Counted from the stretch's first letter, positions 53,545-63,071 are shown. The stretch: DNA of 64,000 nt from Burkholderiaceae bacterium (GCA_018780645.1 JADMJJ010000085.1:1-64000), one strand, 5' to 3'. The notes: generated by a model not told the origin, from the sequence alone. Translations and numbers: made by a program.

Positions 53545-55756
53545 AGCGCAGGCTCAGGCCCAGGGTGCGCGGACGTATCGGGTACCACTGCTGGTAGTTG
53601 ATCGCGCCCGGGTTCAGATAGGTCGAGTAGTTGACCATGGCCGAGGACTGGCCGCGCTTGTCGGCCAGGTTCTGCACCGAGGCCGTCAGCTCCCAGTTGC
53701 TCCAGGCAAAGGCCAGGCGCAGATCGACCGTAGTGTAGGCCGGCAGCTCCAGGTCGGCGTCTAGCTGGGCCTTGCGGGCGCCTACGTATTGCAGCACGGT
53801 GCTGAAGCTGCCGCTGCTCTCCAGCGGTCCGGCAAATCGGTAGCTGGCATCCACCGTGCCCTGGAAGCGGGCCACGCCGGCCAGGCGGGTGCCCGGGTCG
53901 ATGTTGCGGCCGTTGGCGGAGACGAATGGGGCCTTAATCTTGGCATCGGTCAGCGCCACCGCTGCGTTGAGGTTGAAGGCCTGGGCGGGTCGCCAGCCCA
54001 GCGTGGCCTCCAGGCCGTTGCTGCGCGCACCCGCCACATTGCTGACGATGATGAAGCCGTCTGCGTTGCTGCTCGAGACCTGGATGTCCTTCCAATCGAG
54101 CGTGAAGGCGCTGAGGTCCAGCGACAGCGTGCGCGAGGGCTGCAGCCGCAGGCCGGCCTCGTAGTTCCACAACGAGTCCGACTTGTAGGGCAGCGAGCCC
54201 ACCGTGTTGATGCCGCCGAAGCGGTAGCCGCGCGAGGCGGTGGCATAGGCCGCGATCTCGGGCGTGAACTGGTAGCGCGTGCTGAGCTTGGGCGTGGTGC
54301 CCTTGTCGGCGTCCTTGAAGGTGGTGAACGGGCCGCCGTAGTTGGAGCGCTCGAACTCGACCTTGGTCTTGAACCAGCGGGCGCCGGCGCCGACCGTCCA
54401 CTGCGGCGTGACCTTCCAGTCCAGGTCGACGAACAGCGAGTTCTCGACCGCCTGGCCGCGGCGCAGTGTCTCGAAGTAGATGTCGTCCGGCGTGTTGACC
54501 GGGTCGTTGGCGCCGGGTAGCGTGACCAGCTGCGTGCGGAAGAAATTGGCCCTCTGGTGGAAGGCACCAACCAGCCAGCTGAGGTCGCCGGCCGTTGTCG
54601 GCGCGATGCGGAACTCCTGCGTGAACGAGTTCGAGTGGCGGCGTTCGAAGTTCAGCGCGCGGTCCACTTGCGGGTAGTTGACGCCGCCGTAGATCGTGTA
54701 GTCGGGCACCAGGAAGTAGCTGATGTCGGCGTCCTGGTCGCGCCGCTTGGTCTGATAGCCGGTCAGCGAGGTCAGCTTGAAGCCGGCGATGTCCCAGTTG
54801 GCCTGCACCGTGCCAAGGTCCAACTTGGAATCGATCCGCGCATCGCTGGGTGCGCTGACCGTCAGCCGGTCGGGGCTGGGCGCCACGCCGCCGTCGCCGT
54901 CCTGCTGGCTGTGCTGGCGCATATAGGTGGCGGTGATGTCCAGATTCGACATCGGCTTCAGCGCCAGTATCAGGCGGGCGGCTTCGGCCTTGCCGGTGTT
55001 GATGTCCTTGCGGCCCGTCTTCAGATTGTCCACATAGCCCGGGTCCTTGCGCTCGGTGACGACGACGCGCAGCGCAGCCACGCCCGCAGACAGCGGCATG
55101 TTCGCCATCGCGTTGACGGTGTGGCCGTTGCCGCCGCCCGAGACACTGGATATGCCGGTCAGCAGGCTGAACTGTGTCTGGCGCAGATCGGGCTTGGCGA
55201 ACAGATAGCGCACCGCGCCGCCCAGCGACGACGAGCCGTACAGCGCGCCCTGCGGCCCGCGCAGCACCTCGACCCGCTCCAGATCGAAGGGCGCCACATC
55301 GGGGCTGGAGATGTAGACGTAGGGATCGGTGAAGGGAATGTCCTCGATGTAGATGCCGGTCGGCGCCTGGCCAAAGATCACATTGTCCGAGGTGGTGTTG
55401 GTGCCTATGCCGCGGATGCTGTACAGCGCACCATCGGCATTGCCCTTGTTGAACTGCACGCCAGGGGCGAGCTTGAACACGTCCTCGGCGTCCACCGCGC
55501 CCAGCTGCTCCAGCTTGGCTCCGGACAGCGCCGTCACGGTGCCGGCCAGCTCGCTCTGCTTTTGCTTGCGCTTGGCTGACGTGATCTCGACCACCGGCAG
55601 CTCCAGCGTGGCGGAGGCCTTGGGCGAGTCGTCGGCAGCGGTCTGGGCAGTGGCCGGCGGGCTCGTCGCCATGAAGGCCATCCAGGCGGCCAGCGCCACT
55701 GCGGTGGGCGTCAATCGATGTGGCGAACGGTAGAACGAAGTGCTGATCAAGACCAT
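53534..55756 (-). CDS. TonB-dependent outer membrane receptor
   Basis: A 740-aa receptor: signal peptide ending in PPATAQ (about residue 38), a TonB-box-like VVEITSAKR, plug domain (ELAGTVTALSGAKLEQLG, VLRGPQGALYGSSSLGGAVR) and a 22-strand-type barrel ending in LGLSLRYDY. It imports large or scarce substrates across the outer membrane using TonB energy. GAAGGAG lies well placed before the ATG. First gene of the five-gene operon. No sigma/anti-sigma pair or siderophore genes are near, arguing against iron. Confidence 0.93.
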   Translation of the reverse strand: MVLISTSFYRSPHRLTPTAVALAAWMAFMATSPPATAQTAADDSPKASATLELPVVEITSAKRKQKQSELAGTVTALSGAKLEQLGAVDAEDVFKLAPGVQFNKGNADGALYSIRGIGTNTTSDNVIFGQAPTGIYIEDIPFTDPYVYISSPDVAPFDLERVEVLRGPQGALYGSSSLGGAVRYLFAKPDLRQTQFSLLTGISSVSGGGNGHTVNAMANMPLSAGVAALRVVVTERKDPGYVDNLKTGRKDINTGKAEAARLILALKPMSNLDITATYMRQHSQQDGDGGVAPSPDRLTVSAPSDARIDSKLDLGTVQANWDIAGFKLTSLTGYQTKRRDQDADISYFLVPDYTIYGGVNYPQVDRALNFERRHSNSFTQEFRIAPTTAGDLSWLVGAFHQRANFFRTQLVTLPGANDPVNTPDDIYFETLRRGQAVENSLFVDLDWKVTPQWTVGAGARWFKTKVEFERSNYGGPFTTFKDADKGTTPKLSTRYQFTPEIAAYATASRGYRFGGINTVGSLPYKSDSLWNYEAGLRLQPSRTLSLDLSAFTLDWKDIQVSSSNADGFIIVSNVAGARSNGLEATLGWRPAQAFNLNAAVALTDAKIKAPFVSANGRNIDPGTRLAGVARFQGTVDASYRFAGPLESSGSFSTVLQYVGARKAQLDADLELPAYTTVDLRLAFAWSNWELTASVQNLADKRGQSSAMVNYSTYLNPGAINYQQWYPIRPRTLGLSLRYDY

Positions 55757-55964
55757 GGGTACTCCTTCGAAGAGGGCGGCACGTTGGAACGCTGTCGCGA
55801 CGGGCTGGGCCACATCGGTTGACCCGAGGTTAGAAGGGGGCGCCCGCCTCGACAATATCCCGGCCGGAATAGGTAGCCGACCCGGCCCCCCACGCAGCGG
55901 GATGGCAATACCTATGCCTTGACGGGTATGGGCGGGCCTGCGGCCCCGGCCTAGCATCGGCGAC
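55757..55964. promoter_or_regulatory. divergent regulatory region of the peptidase/TonB receptor cluster
   Basis: Contains TATCCCGG-CCGGAATA (55856-55871, imperfect palindrome, 7 of 8 pairs) and an inverted pair ATAGGTA (55869-55875) / TACCTAT (55909-55915) whose centres are 40 bp apart. TACCTAT matches the NarL heptamer consensus TACYYMT, as might suit the LuxR/NarL-type regulator two genes away. No clear -35/-10 boxes. Confidence 0.5.
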
Positions 55965-57086
55965 ATGCCCAGCTTCCAAACCGCGACCGACACGACCGAC
56001 GACCTGTTCTACGCCACCTACAGCACCGCACGCCAGGCCTGGCGGGAGGCGGTTCAGGCCCGCGGCGGCGCCATCGACAGCCAGCAGCATCCGCTCACCG
56101 GCCCCGAGGGCGAGCCGCTGTGGATGGACCTGGCCCGTTTCGGTGACCCGCTCGCGGGCCGGGCGCTGGTGATCGCCTGCGGCACCCATGGCATAGAGGG
56201 CTATGCGGGCTCGGCCGTGCAGACGGCCTGGTTGCGCCTGGGCGGGCCGGGTGCCTTGCCTGCGGGCTGCGCCGTGCTGCTGATCCACGCGGTCAACCCC
56301 TGGGGCTTTGCTTACCGCCAGCGGGTGACCGAGAACAATGTGGACCTGAACCGCAACTTCACCGGCTTCCCGCGGCCAGCCGGCTCGGCCAACAGCGGCT
56401 ATGCCGAGCTGCACCCGCAGTTGCAGCTGAGAGACTGGAGCGAGGCCGAGATCGCCCGTGCGTTCGCGGCGATGGATGCCTTCAGGCTGCGCGTCGGCGA
56501 GAAGGCCTTCTCCGATGCCTTCAACGGCGGGCAGCACCTGCACTGTGACGGCATTTTCTACGGCGGTAGCGCACCGGAATGGTCCAACCAGGCACTGCGC
56601 CGGCTGCTGCGCCGCCATCTGTGCGATGCCCGTCAGGGCCTTTTCGTCGACCTGCACACCGGCATAGGCCCCTACGGCCAGCCGTTCTTGATCAACTTTG
56701 ACGCGCCTGGCTCGCCAGCCCGCGAACGCGCGCTGCGCATCTGGGGCGAGGAGGCCTTGAGCGGCAAGGGCTCGACCCATGCCGCCTTCGCCAGCTTCCA
56801 GGGCGTGCTGATCGATGCGCTGGCTGAGGAGCTGCCCGGCTGCGAGCTCTCCAGCGTGGTGGTCGAGTTCGGCACGCACGAGCGGCGCCGCATGCAGCGC
56901 GCCCATCTGGCGCTGATGTGGCTGCGCCGGCAGCGCGGCAATGGCGAGGCCGTGCAGCGGGCCAGGGCCGAATACCTGGAGGCCTTCATCCCGGCCGACC
57001 CGGCCTGGCGGCGGTCCGTGCTTGATGGCGGCGTGGCCCTGTGCGCGCGGGCCTGCGCGGCGCTGCTCGACGAGGCCGGCGCCTAG
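55965..57086 (+). CDS. M14-like metallopeptidase, DUF2817 family
   Basis: A 373-aa zinc carboxypeptidase-like protein. Zinc ligands H75 and E78 in THGIEGYAGS and H231 in DLHTGIG; R130 in NVDLNRNF and catalytic Glu candidate E301 in VVEFGTH. No signal peptide. DUF2817/aspartoacylase-like relatives cleave C-terminal residues or amide bonds. It is transcribed divergently from the TonB receptor operon, with the LuxR gene 46 nt downstream. Together with the S9 enzyme it gives the cluster two cytoplasmic hydrolases. Confidence 0.87.
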   Translation: MPSFQTATDTTDDLFYATYSTARQAWREAVQARGGAIDSQQHPLTGPEGEPLWMDLARFGDPLAGRALVIACGTHGIEGYAGSAVQTAWLRLGGPGALPAGCAVLLIHAVNPWGFAYRQRVTENNVDLNRNFTGFPRPAGSANSGYAELHPQLQLRDWSEAEIARAFAAMDAFRLRVGEKAFSDAFNGGQHLHCDGIFYGGSAPEWSNQALRRLLRRHLCDARQGLFVDLHTGIGPYGQPFLINFDAPGSPARERALRIWGEEALSGKGSTHAAFASFQGVLIDALAEELPGCELSSVVVEFGTHERRRMQRAHLALMWLRRQRGNGEAVQRARAEYLEAFIPADPAWRRSVLDGGVALCARACAALLDEAGA

Positions 57087-57132
57087 GACGATGCGACAAG
57101 GCTAAACTTTGCCGGATGAAAGCTGGCACCCG

Positions 57133-58020
57133 ATGAAACCACCCCGGCGGCGCACGCGCTTCGCGCTCGCGCTGGACGCCGACGGCGTTGAGCAGCTGGG
57201 CGCGATGTCGGCCTCCATAGGCCTGCCCGGTTTCTACGACCTGGCCGTCAGCTTCATGCGCTCGCTGATCGACGCCGAGTTGGGCGTTGCCTTTCTCTAC
57301 TCGCTGGACGAGCGGCCCAAATACCTGGCCGTGCAGGGCGCAGCGGCGCGCCAGCGGGGCGCGCGCGAGGTCGTCTATCTCGCCGGCCCCTACATCCTCG
57401 ACCCGGTCTACCAGATGTTCCAGAACGGCAAGGCCGACGGCGCCTATGCGATGGCCGAGTATGTGCCGGACGACTTCTATGACAGCGAGTTCTACGACTG
57501 CTTCTTCCGCAACACAAACCTGGTGGACACCATCGACGTGCTGTGGCGGATAGACGCGCGTAGCTCCATCGCTCTGTGCCTGGGCCGCGAACATGGCACG
57601 TCGCCGTTCGAGGCCGGCGATCTGGCCCTGGTGCGGCATGCGCTGCCGCTGCTGTTCGCGTCACTGCAGCGGCATCAGCAGCTGGCCGCTCCGCCCCAAC
57701 GCGACGAGGATGACACCCTCGTGCACCGCAAGTTGCAGAGCACGATGGAGCACTTTGGTGCCTCGATGCTGACCAAGCGCGAGCGCGAGGTGATCTTCTA
57801 CATGCTCAGCGGTTATTCCTCAGAGCAGACCGCCCAGCGCCTGAACACCGCCGAGGGCACGATACGCATACACCGCAAGAACATCCACCGCAAGCTGGAG
57901 ACCGGCTCACAGGCCGAGCTGTTCTCGCTGTTCATCCAGTGCATTCCCTTTGCCGATCCTGACCAACCCTGCGATCCGCTGGAGCGGTATCAGAGCACTG
58001 GGTCGGAACTCAGGCGCTGA
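57133..58020 (+). CDS. LuxR-type transcriptional regulator
   Basis: A 295-aa regulator with an N-terminal sensing domain (GAF/PAS-like size, about residues 15-185, with EYVPDDFYDSEFYDCFFR) and a LuxR HTH at about 220-280 (LTKREREVIFYMLSGYSSEQ, EGTIRIHRKNIHRKLET). No receiver Asp, so ligand-responsive. ATG 57133 is chosen; a TTG 24 nt upstream is possible. It forms a unit with the M14-like gene and is the likely regulator of the divergent cluster. Converges with the histidine kinase gene (15-nt gap). Confidence 0.87.
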   Translation: MKPPRRRTRFALALDADGVEQLGAMSASIGLPGFYDLAVSFMRSLIDAELGVAFLYSLDERPKYLAVQGAAARQRGAREVVYLAGPYILDPVYQMFQNGKADGAYAMAEYVPDDFYDSEFYDCFFRNTNLVDTIDVLWRIDARSSIALCLGREHGTSPFEAGDLALVRHALPLLFASLQRHQQLAAPPQRDEDDTLVHRKLQSTMEHFGASMLTKREREVIFYMLSGYSSEQTAQRLNTAEGTIRIHRKNIHRKLETGSQAELFSLFIQCIPFADPDQPCDPLERYQSTGSELRR

Positions 58021-58035
58021 GAGCAGCCTGCGCGA

Positions 58036-60333
58036 TCAAGGCCGCGTCACGTCCAGCCCGCGGCGCTCCGGATTCAGCTTCTGGATATGGATGTCGCACA
58101 GGATGCCGGCGCCGGGCTGGGCCTGCCAGCGCACGCTGCCGCCGAGCTGCTTGACCCGCTTGCGTATGCCGCCCAGGCCAAGGCCATGGGTCCACAGCTC
58201 GGGCGCCTGGCCCAGGCCGTTGTCCTGCACGCGCAGGGCCAGCTGACCCTGCTCCAGATTCAGCTCGATGCGCACCACCGAGGCCTGGGCATGGGCGATG
58301 GCATTGCTGACCAGCTCGCGCAGGATGCGCGTCAGGGCCGACCATTGCACCACCGTCAGTTCGAGGTCCTGATCCCAGCCGGCGAACCACTGCAGCTCGC
58401 AGTCCACCGCCGCCAGGCGCTGGGCCATGTCGGACTTCCATTCGGCGCAGGCAAAGGACAGGCTGTGGTTGCTGGCGGCCAAGCCGCGGGTCAGCGTCTT
58501 CAGATCCTTCAAGGTGTGCCGGATGTACTCTTCCATCTCCGGTGTGGAGGCCTTGTACATCAGCGTCAGCAGGCGTGCACCGATGTCGTCATGCAGATCC
58601 TGGGCCAGCCGCAGGCGCTCTTCGCTACGGCCCTGTTCGACCGCCTTGTCGAACAGCACGGCGCGGCGGATCTGCTCGATGATCAGATCGGCCAGGCGCG
58701 CGTCTTCCAGCGTGAACAGGCGTCGGCCGGACTGCGAGCCGTGCAGTATCAGGGAGGTGCGGCTGCCGGCACGCGGTGGCTCCCCGCGCTGCAGGCTGGG
58801 CAGGGGCACGATCATGCCGGTGCCGTCGCGCACGATCAGGCTGCGACGCAGCTCCCGCTCCAGGGTCTCGACCTTCAGCGGAGCGAACATGCTGGCCAGC
58901 AGCGTGGTCACTGCGGCCTGGGCCTGTTGCGGCTGCGTGTCCACCAGGCGGATGGTGCGGTAGAGCTCATCGAACAGCTGGGCAGCGCGCAGCGGGCGGC
59001 GCTCGAACACACGGTGAATCAGCCACCAGCGGGCCACCACGCCCAGCGCAATCGCCGCCAGCACGCACAGGGCCAACACGGGCAGCGGCATGCGGATGCG
59101 CGTCGCCGTCCACAGCAGCGCCACGGCGAGACTGCCCAGCGCCAGCGCCGACCAGAGAATGACTTCGCGCGCCACGCGCTGCGAGCGGGCCATGAAGGGC
59201 AGGGCAAGGAACAGCACCGTCATGCCCGCGGACCAGATCTGCGGCGCGACCTCGCGCAGCGCATGGGCCTCCTCGGGCCAGGCGTCGGTGCTGATGACGG
59301 CCCAGGTGATCAGGGGCCAGATCAGCACGGCGGGCAATGTGAAGCGGGTGAACAGCGTCGTCCAGGGATGTGGCTGCTGGCGCTGCGAGCCGTACTGCAC
59401 CAGCAGGGCGGCCGTGCCCGCCAGCTGTACGCCGGCCTGCGTCCAGTACCAGGCCTGCGGCAGGGCATCAATGCTGAGCAAGAGCGCCAGCAGGCCCAGG
59501 GTCAGCCAGCACAGGATGTTGATGCGTTGCGCCAGCTGTCGGGCTGCCATGTGCAGGCAGCTGGCCTGCACGATGGAGCCGACCATCGCCAGCTCGGCCG
59601 TGCTGCGCAGGTTCAGCTCCAGGCTCAGGAACGCCATGGGCATCGGGGTGCCCAGGCCCGCATCCAGCGCGTCCAGTGCCACCAGCACCGCCTGGCAGGC
59701 GGTCAGCAAAGCCAGGGCCCGCCGGGCCTGCGGCACCGGCACCAGCAGCCAGGCCAGGGCCGCCACCACCAGCGCACTGGCCACCAGCGCGCGCAACCAG
59801 AAGCCGCTGGGCAGGCTTGAGAGTCCGGATGGTGATGCCGGCAGCGCCAGCACCGTGCCGTCGCTCAGCTGCAGGCTCAGCGCTCCGGCCTCGGCCATGC
59901 GACGCAGCTGCTGCTGCTGCGCCAGAAAGAGGCTGCGCTGCGCGTCTTCGGGAAGCCAGCGGGCCGAATGCTCGGCGAGCAGGCCCGAGGGGGCAATCAA
60001 TTGCTCGCGCTCGCCGCGAATGGCAAGAATTGCCTTGCCCTGGTGAGCCTGCAGCTCGGGCAGGTGGCTGGCCTTCAGCAGCAGCTCGTGCTGGGCGCTG
60101 CCGGCCAGTTGCAGCGGCAGCCGTGGCATCTTGCCCAACCACTGGGCCGCGCTGAACCACAACAGACCGCTCAACAGCAACAGAATCAGCAGGGGCACCA
60201 GGGGTGGCCGCGGCCAGCCGGGCAGGGCCGGGCCGGGTGGCTCGACCTTGACCGGCGAAGGCCCCAGATTGAGGCTGGACTCGGTGAAGTCGAGGCTGCT
60301 CTGACCGAATTGACTGGGAGGGGCGCCGCGCAT
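58036..60333 (-). CDS. membrane sensor histidine kinase (NarX/HisKA_3 type)
   Basis: A 765-aa kinase: N-terminal TM helix (PLLILLLLSGLLWFSAAQWL), a periplasmic stretch, several more membrane helices from about residue 180 to 420 (7TM-like), then dimerisation/phosphoacceptor helix with His in LAQDLHDDIGARLL and an HATPase_c domain (LRELVSNAIAHAQ, DNGLGQAPELW, HGLGLGGIRKRV). Signals to the response regulator gene upstream on the same strand (62-nt gap). The signal is unknown. Confidence 0.9.
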   Translation of the reverse strand: MRGAPPSQFGQSSLDFTESSLNLGPSPVKVEPPGPALPGWPRPPLVPLLILLLLSGLLWFSAAQWLGKMPRLPLQLAGSAQHELLLKASHLPELQAHQGKAILAIRGEREQLIAPSGLLAEHSARWLPEDAQRSLFLAQQQQLRRMAEAGALSLQLSDGTVLALPASPSGLSSLPSGFWLRALVASALVVAALAWLLVPVPQARRALALLTACQAVLVALDALDAGLGTPMPMAFLSLELNLRSTAELAMVGSIVQASCLHMAARQLAQRINILCWLTLGLLALLLSIDALPQAWYWTQAGVQLAGTAALLVQYGSQRQQPHPWTTLFTRFTLPAVLIWPLITWAVISTDAWPEEAHALREVAPQIWSAGMTVLFLALPFMARSQRVAREVILWSALALGSLAVALLWTATRIRMPLPVLALCVLAAIALGVVARWWLIHRVFERRPLRAAQLFDELYRTIRLVDTQPQQAQAAVTTLLASMFAPLKVETLERELRRSLIVRDGTGMIVPLPSLQRGEPPRAGSRTSLILHGSQSGRRLFTLEDARLADLIIEQIRRAVLFDKAVEQGRSEERLRLAQDLHDDIGARLLTLMYKASTPEMEEYIRHTLKDLKTLTRGLAASNHSLSFACAEWKSDMAQRLAAVDCELQWFAGWDQDLELTVVQWSALTRILRELVSNAIAHAQASVVRIELNLEQGQLALRVQDNGLGQAPELWTHGLGLGGIRKRVKQLGGSVRWQAQPGAGILCDIHIQKLNPERRGLDVTRP

Positions 60334-60395
60334 GGCTCGATGAATGACTCGGGCAGGCGTTCAGCCGGGCGGAAGGCCACTCGCCCGGCGAGGGT

Positions 60396-61157
60396 TCAGA
60401 CCAGACCCTGCTTGCTGGCCAGCACGGCCGCTTCGGCACGGCTGGACACATTGAGCTTCTTGTAGATCGATTTGATGTGGTCGTTGACGGTGAACCACTT
60501 GATGCCCATCAAGTTGGCGATTTCCTTGATGGTGAAACCCTTGCTCAGATAGGTCAGCACTTCGCTCTCGCGGGGCGTCAGTCGCTCCCACTCGGGCGCC
60601 GGCTCCATCCAGACGGAGCGTGAGTTCGGGCCGCCCGGCGACGCCGCGCTGCCACCCAGCGGCGCAAAGCCGGAATCCAGTGGCGCCATGCCCGAGTTGG
60701 GACTGCTGGCGGGGCGGAAATGCGAGAGCAGGCGCCGTGCAATCGCCGGAGACAGCGGTGGTTGGCCGCGCACGATCTTTTGCAGCTCCTCGACCAGCAC
60801 CTCGAAGCGGTCTTCCTTCAGCAGGTAGCCATCGGCGCCGCACTGCAAGGCAGGGAACAGGTGGTCGTCATCGGAATACAGCGTGGTGACGATCTTCACC
60901 GCCGGGTAGCCGCTGACCTCGGTCAGCAGCTCCAGTCCGCTGCCATCGGGAAGCTCCAGGTCAACCAGGATGAGCTTGAACACATGCTGGCTGTCCTGCT
61001 CGGCCTCGAGCTTGGCCTTTTCAAGCTGACGCCGAGCGCCCAGCAGATCGCCGACTTCGGTGATCTCCATCGGGTCGCTGAAGCTTTCCTTGACGACGCG
61101 GTTCAGAAAACTTCTGGCAACCGGGTTGTCTTCGACGATCAGAACTTTGACAGCCAT
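60396..61157 (-). CDS. NarL/FixJ-type response regulator
   Basis: A 253-aa response regulator: receiver domain with acidic pocket (VEDN), phosphoacceptor D66 in LVDLELPDGSG, K114 in YLLKED, then a Gly/Ser/Pro-rich linker (about 150-185) and a LuxR-type HTH (LTPRESEVLTYLSKGF, VNDHIKSIYKKLNV). The linker is longer than usual. AGGAGG lies upstream of the ATG. First gene of the two-gene system with the kinase; target genes are not apparent here. Confidence 0.93.
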   Translation of the reverse strand: MAVKVLIVEDNPVARSFLNRVVKESFSDPMEITEVGDLLGARRQLEKAKLEAEQDSQHVFKLILVDLELPDGSGLELLTEVSGYPAVKIVTTLYSDDDHLFPALQCGADGYLLKEDRFEVLVEELQKIVRGQPPLSPAIARRLLSHFRPASSPNSGMAPLDSGFAPLGGSAASPGGPNSRSVWMEPAPEWERLTPRESEVLTYLSKGFTIKEIANLMGIKWFTVNDHIKSIYKKLNVSSRAEAAVLASKQGLV

Positions 61158-61251
61158 TGAATGTGCGCCTCCTGCGCAGCCGCATGTTAGCTCAGGCCGG
61201 GGGCAATCCCATGCCCCGACCCCTAATTCGGCGCAGGGTGTTGCACCGAGT

Positions 61252-62229
61252 TCAAGCGTTGACCAGCACCAGCTTGCCCACCACCTGGCGGCTGCCCATG
61301 CGGGCAAAGGCCTCGGGCAGCTGCGACATGGCCATCACCTGGTCCAGCACCGGCTTGACCTTGCCCTCGGCATACCACTGCGCGAGCTGCTGCAGCGCCG
61401 CGGCATTGCGGCGCGGTTCGCGCTTGGCAAACTCGCCCCAGAACACGCCGACGACGGAGGCGCCCTTCAGCAAGGCCAGATTCAAGGGCAGGGCGGGGAT
61501 GGAGCCCTGGGCGAAACCCACCACCAGATAGCGGCCGCGCCAGGCGATCGAGCGGAACACCGGTTCGGCCAGGTCGCCGCCGACCGGGTCGTAGACCACG
61601 TCCGGGCCCTTGCCGCCGGTCAGCGCCTTCAGCTCGTCCCGGAGATTGGCCCTGGCATAGTTGATGGTTGCATCGGCCCCGATCGCGACGCAGCGGGCGC
61701 ACTTTTCATCGCTGGAAGCGGCAGCAATGACGCGCGCACCGGCGGCCTTTGCAATCTGGATCGCCGCCGTGCCGACGCCACCAGCGGCACCCAGCACCAG
61801 CACCGTTTCACCTGGCTGTAGAGCGGCGCGGTCGATCAGCGCGTGGTGGCTGGTAGCGTAGGTGCAGATGAAGGCCGAGGCGTCCTCAAAGGAAAACCCT
61901 TGCGGCAGTGGCATGGCCAGCATGGCATTGATGTTGGCATGGGTGCCAAAGCCGCCGGTGCCCGAGAAGGCCGCGACCATGTCGCCTACCTTGAAACCCT
62001 TGACACCCTCGCCAATGGCGTCAACCACGCCGGCAAACTCGGTGCCCGGCACAAAGGGCAGCGGCGGCTTCATCTGGTACTTGTTCTGCACGATCAGCAG
62101 GTCCGGGAAATTCAGGCTGGCGGCCCTGATGGCCACGCGCAGCTCGCCCGGGCCGGGTGGCAGGTCGGGCAGGTCCTTCCAGCTCAGCGCCTCGACGCCG
62201 ATGGGGTTTTCGCAGAGCCAGGCTTTCAT
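61252..62229 (-). CDS. zinc-independent NADPH:quinone oxidoreductase (MDR family)
   Basis: A 325-aa medium-chain dehydrogenase without the catalytic zinc ligands. Substrate-domain LNFPDLLIVQNKYQ and FVPGTEFAGVV, nucleotide motif VLVLGAAGGVGTAAIQIAK at about residues 142-160. Members reduce quinones or enones with NADPH. GGAGA lies 7 nt before the ATG. Divergent from surE. Specific substrate unknown. Confidence 0.9.
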   Translation of the reverse strand: MKAWLCENPIGVEALSWKDLPDLPPGPGELRVAIRAASLNFPDLLIVQNKYQMKPPLPFVPGTEFAGVVDAIGEGVKGFKVGDMVAAFSGTGGFGTHANINAMLAMPLPQGFSFEDASAFICTYATSHHALIDRAALQPGETVLVLGAAGGVGTAAIQIAKAAGARVIAAASSDEKCARCVAIGADATINYARANLRDELKALTGGKGPDVVYDPVGGDLAEPVFRSIAWRGRYLVVGFAQGSIPALPLNLALLKGASVVGVFWGEFAKREPRRNAAALQQLAQWYAEGKVKPVLDQVMAMSQLPEAFARMGSRQVVGKLVLVNA

Positions 62230-62288
62230 TGGGTGTCTCCAAAGTGAACAGCGCATGATAGGCAGCACTTAAAGTTGCGCGCGTCACG

Positions 62289-62316
62289 TTGGCGACGCGG
62301 GCCGGGTGCCTACAAT
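62289..62316 (+). promoter_or_regulatory. surE promoter, possibly leaderless
   Basis: TTGGCG (62289-62294) and TACAAT (62311-62316) are 16 nt apart. The -10 ends 6 nt before the surE ATG, so the transcript would start at or next to the start codon. Confidence 0.5.
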
Positions 62317-62322
62317 GGCCGC

Positions 62323-63069
62323 ATGCGCATTCTGATCGCCAATGATGATGGGTACCTCGCCCCGGGCCTGCTGGCCCTGGTCAAGGCATGCGAGGGCCTG
62401 GGCGAGATCGAGGTGATTGCGCCCGAGCAGAACGCCAGCGGCACTTCCAACGCGCTGACACTGAACCGGCCGCTCAACGTCTACACCGCCAGCAATGGTT
62501 TTCGCTATGTCAACGGCACGCCCTCGGACTGCGTCCATGTGGCCTTGACCGGCCTGCTGGAGCACCGGCCCGATCTGGTGATCTCGGGCATCAACAACGG
62601 CGCCAATATGGGCGACGACACCCTGTACTCGGGCACCGTGGCGGCGGCCACCGAGGGCTATCTGTTCGGCATTCCGTCGATCGCCTTTTCACAGGCCGAG
62701 AAGGGGTGGACCCATCTCGAGGCTGCCGCGCGGACGGCACGGGCCATCATCGACCAGGTGCTGGCCAGCGGCGCCCAGGCGCCTTACCTGTTGAACGTCA
62801 ATATCCCCAACCGCGCCGATGCGCCGAGCCTGCAACGCGTCGTCACTCGCCTGGGCCGGCGTCATGCCAGCGAGCCGGTGATACGCCAGAGCAATCCCCG
62901 CGGCGAGACGATTTACTGGATAGGCCCGGCCGGCGATGCCCGCGAGGCCGGGGAGGGCACAGACTTCCACGCCACGGCCCAGGGGAGGGTCTCCATCACG
63001 CCGCTGCAGGTGGATCTGACCGAGCATGCGGGCCTGGGCGCCTGGTGTCAGCGTCTGGGTGGTGCCTGA
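62323..63069 (+). CDS. surE: 5'/3'-nucleotidase SurE
   Basis: A 248-aa metal-dependent nucleotidase/exopolyphosphatase. The metal-binding ANDDGY starts the protein (D8, D9), followed by [26 protein letters not shown] and [18 protein letters not shown]. Stationary-phase survival protein in the usual surE-pcm order. No evident Shine-Dalgarno. The pcm start is 2 nt after the stop. Confidence 0.96.
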   Translation: MRILIANDDGYLAPGLLALVKACEGLGEIEVIAPEQNASGTSNALTLNRPLNVYTASNGFRYVNGTPSDCVHVALTGLLEHRPDLVISGINNGANMGDDTLYSGTVAAATEGYLFGIPSIAFSQAEKGWTHLEAAARTARAIIDQVLASGAQAPYLLNVNIPNRADAPSLQRVVTRLGRRHASEPVIRQSNPRGETIYWIGPAGDAREAGEGTDFHATAQGRVSITPLQVDLTEHAGLGAWCQRLGGA

Positions 63070-63071
63070 CC

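Noticed and set aside
53534-55756. TonB receptor as a siderophore or iron receptor
   Set aside because: No FecI/FecR, siderophore synthesis, ferric reductase or Fur-box-like sequence is visible; the coupled genes are peptidases and amine enzymes.
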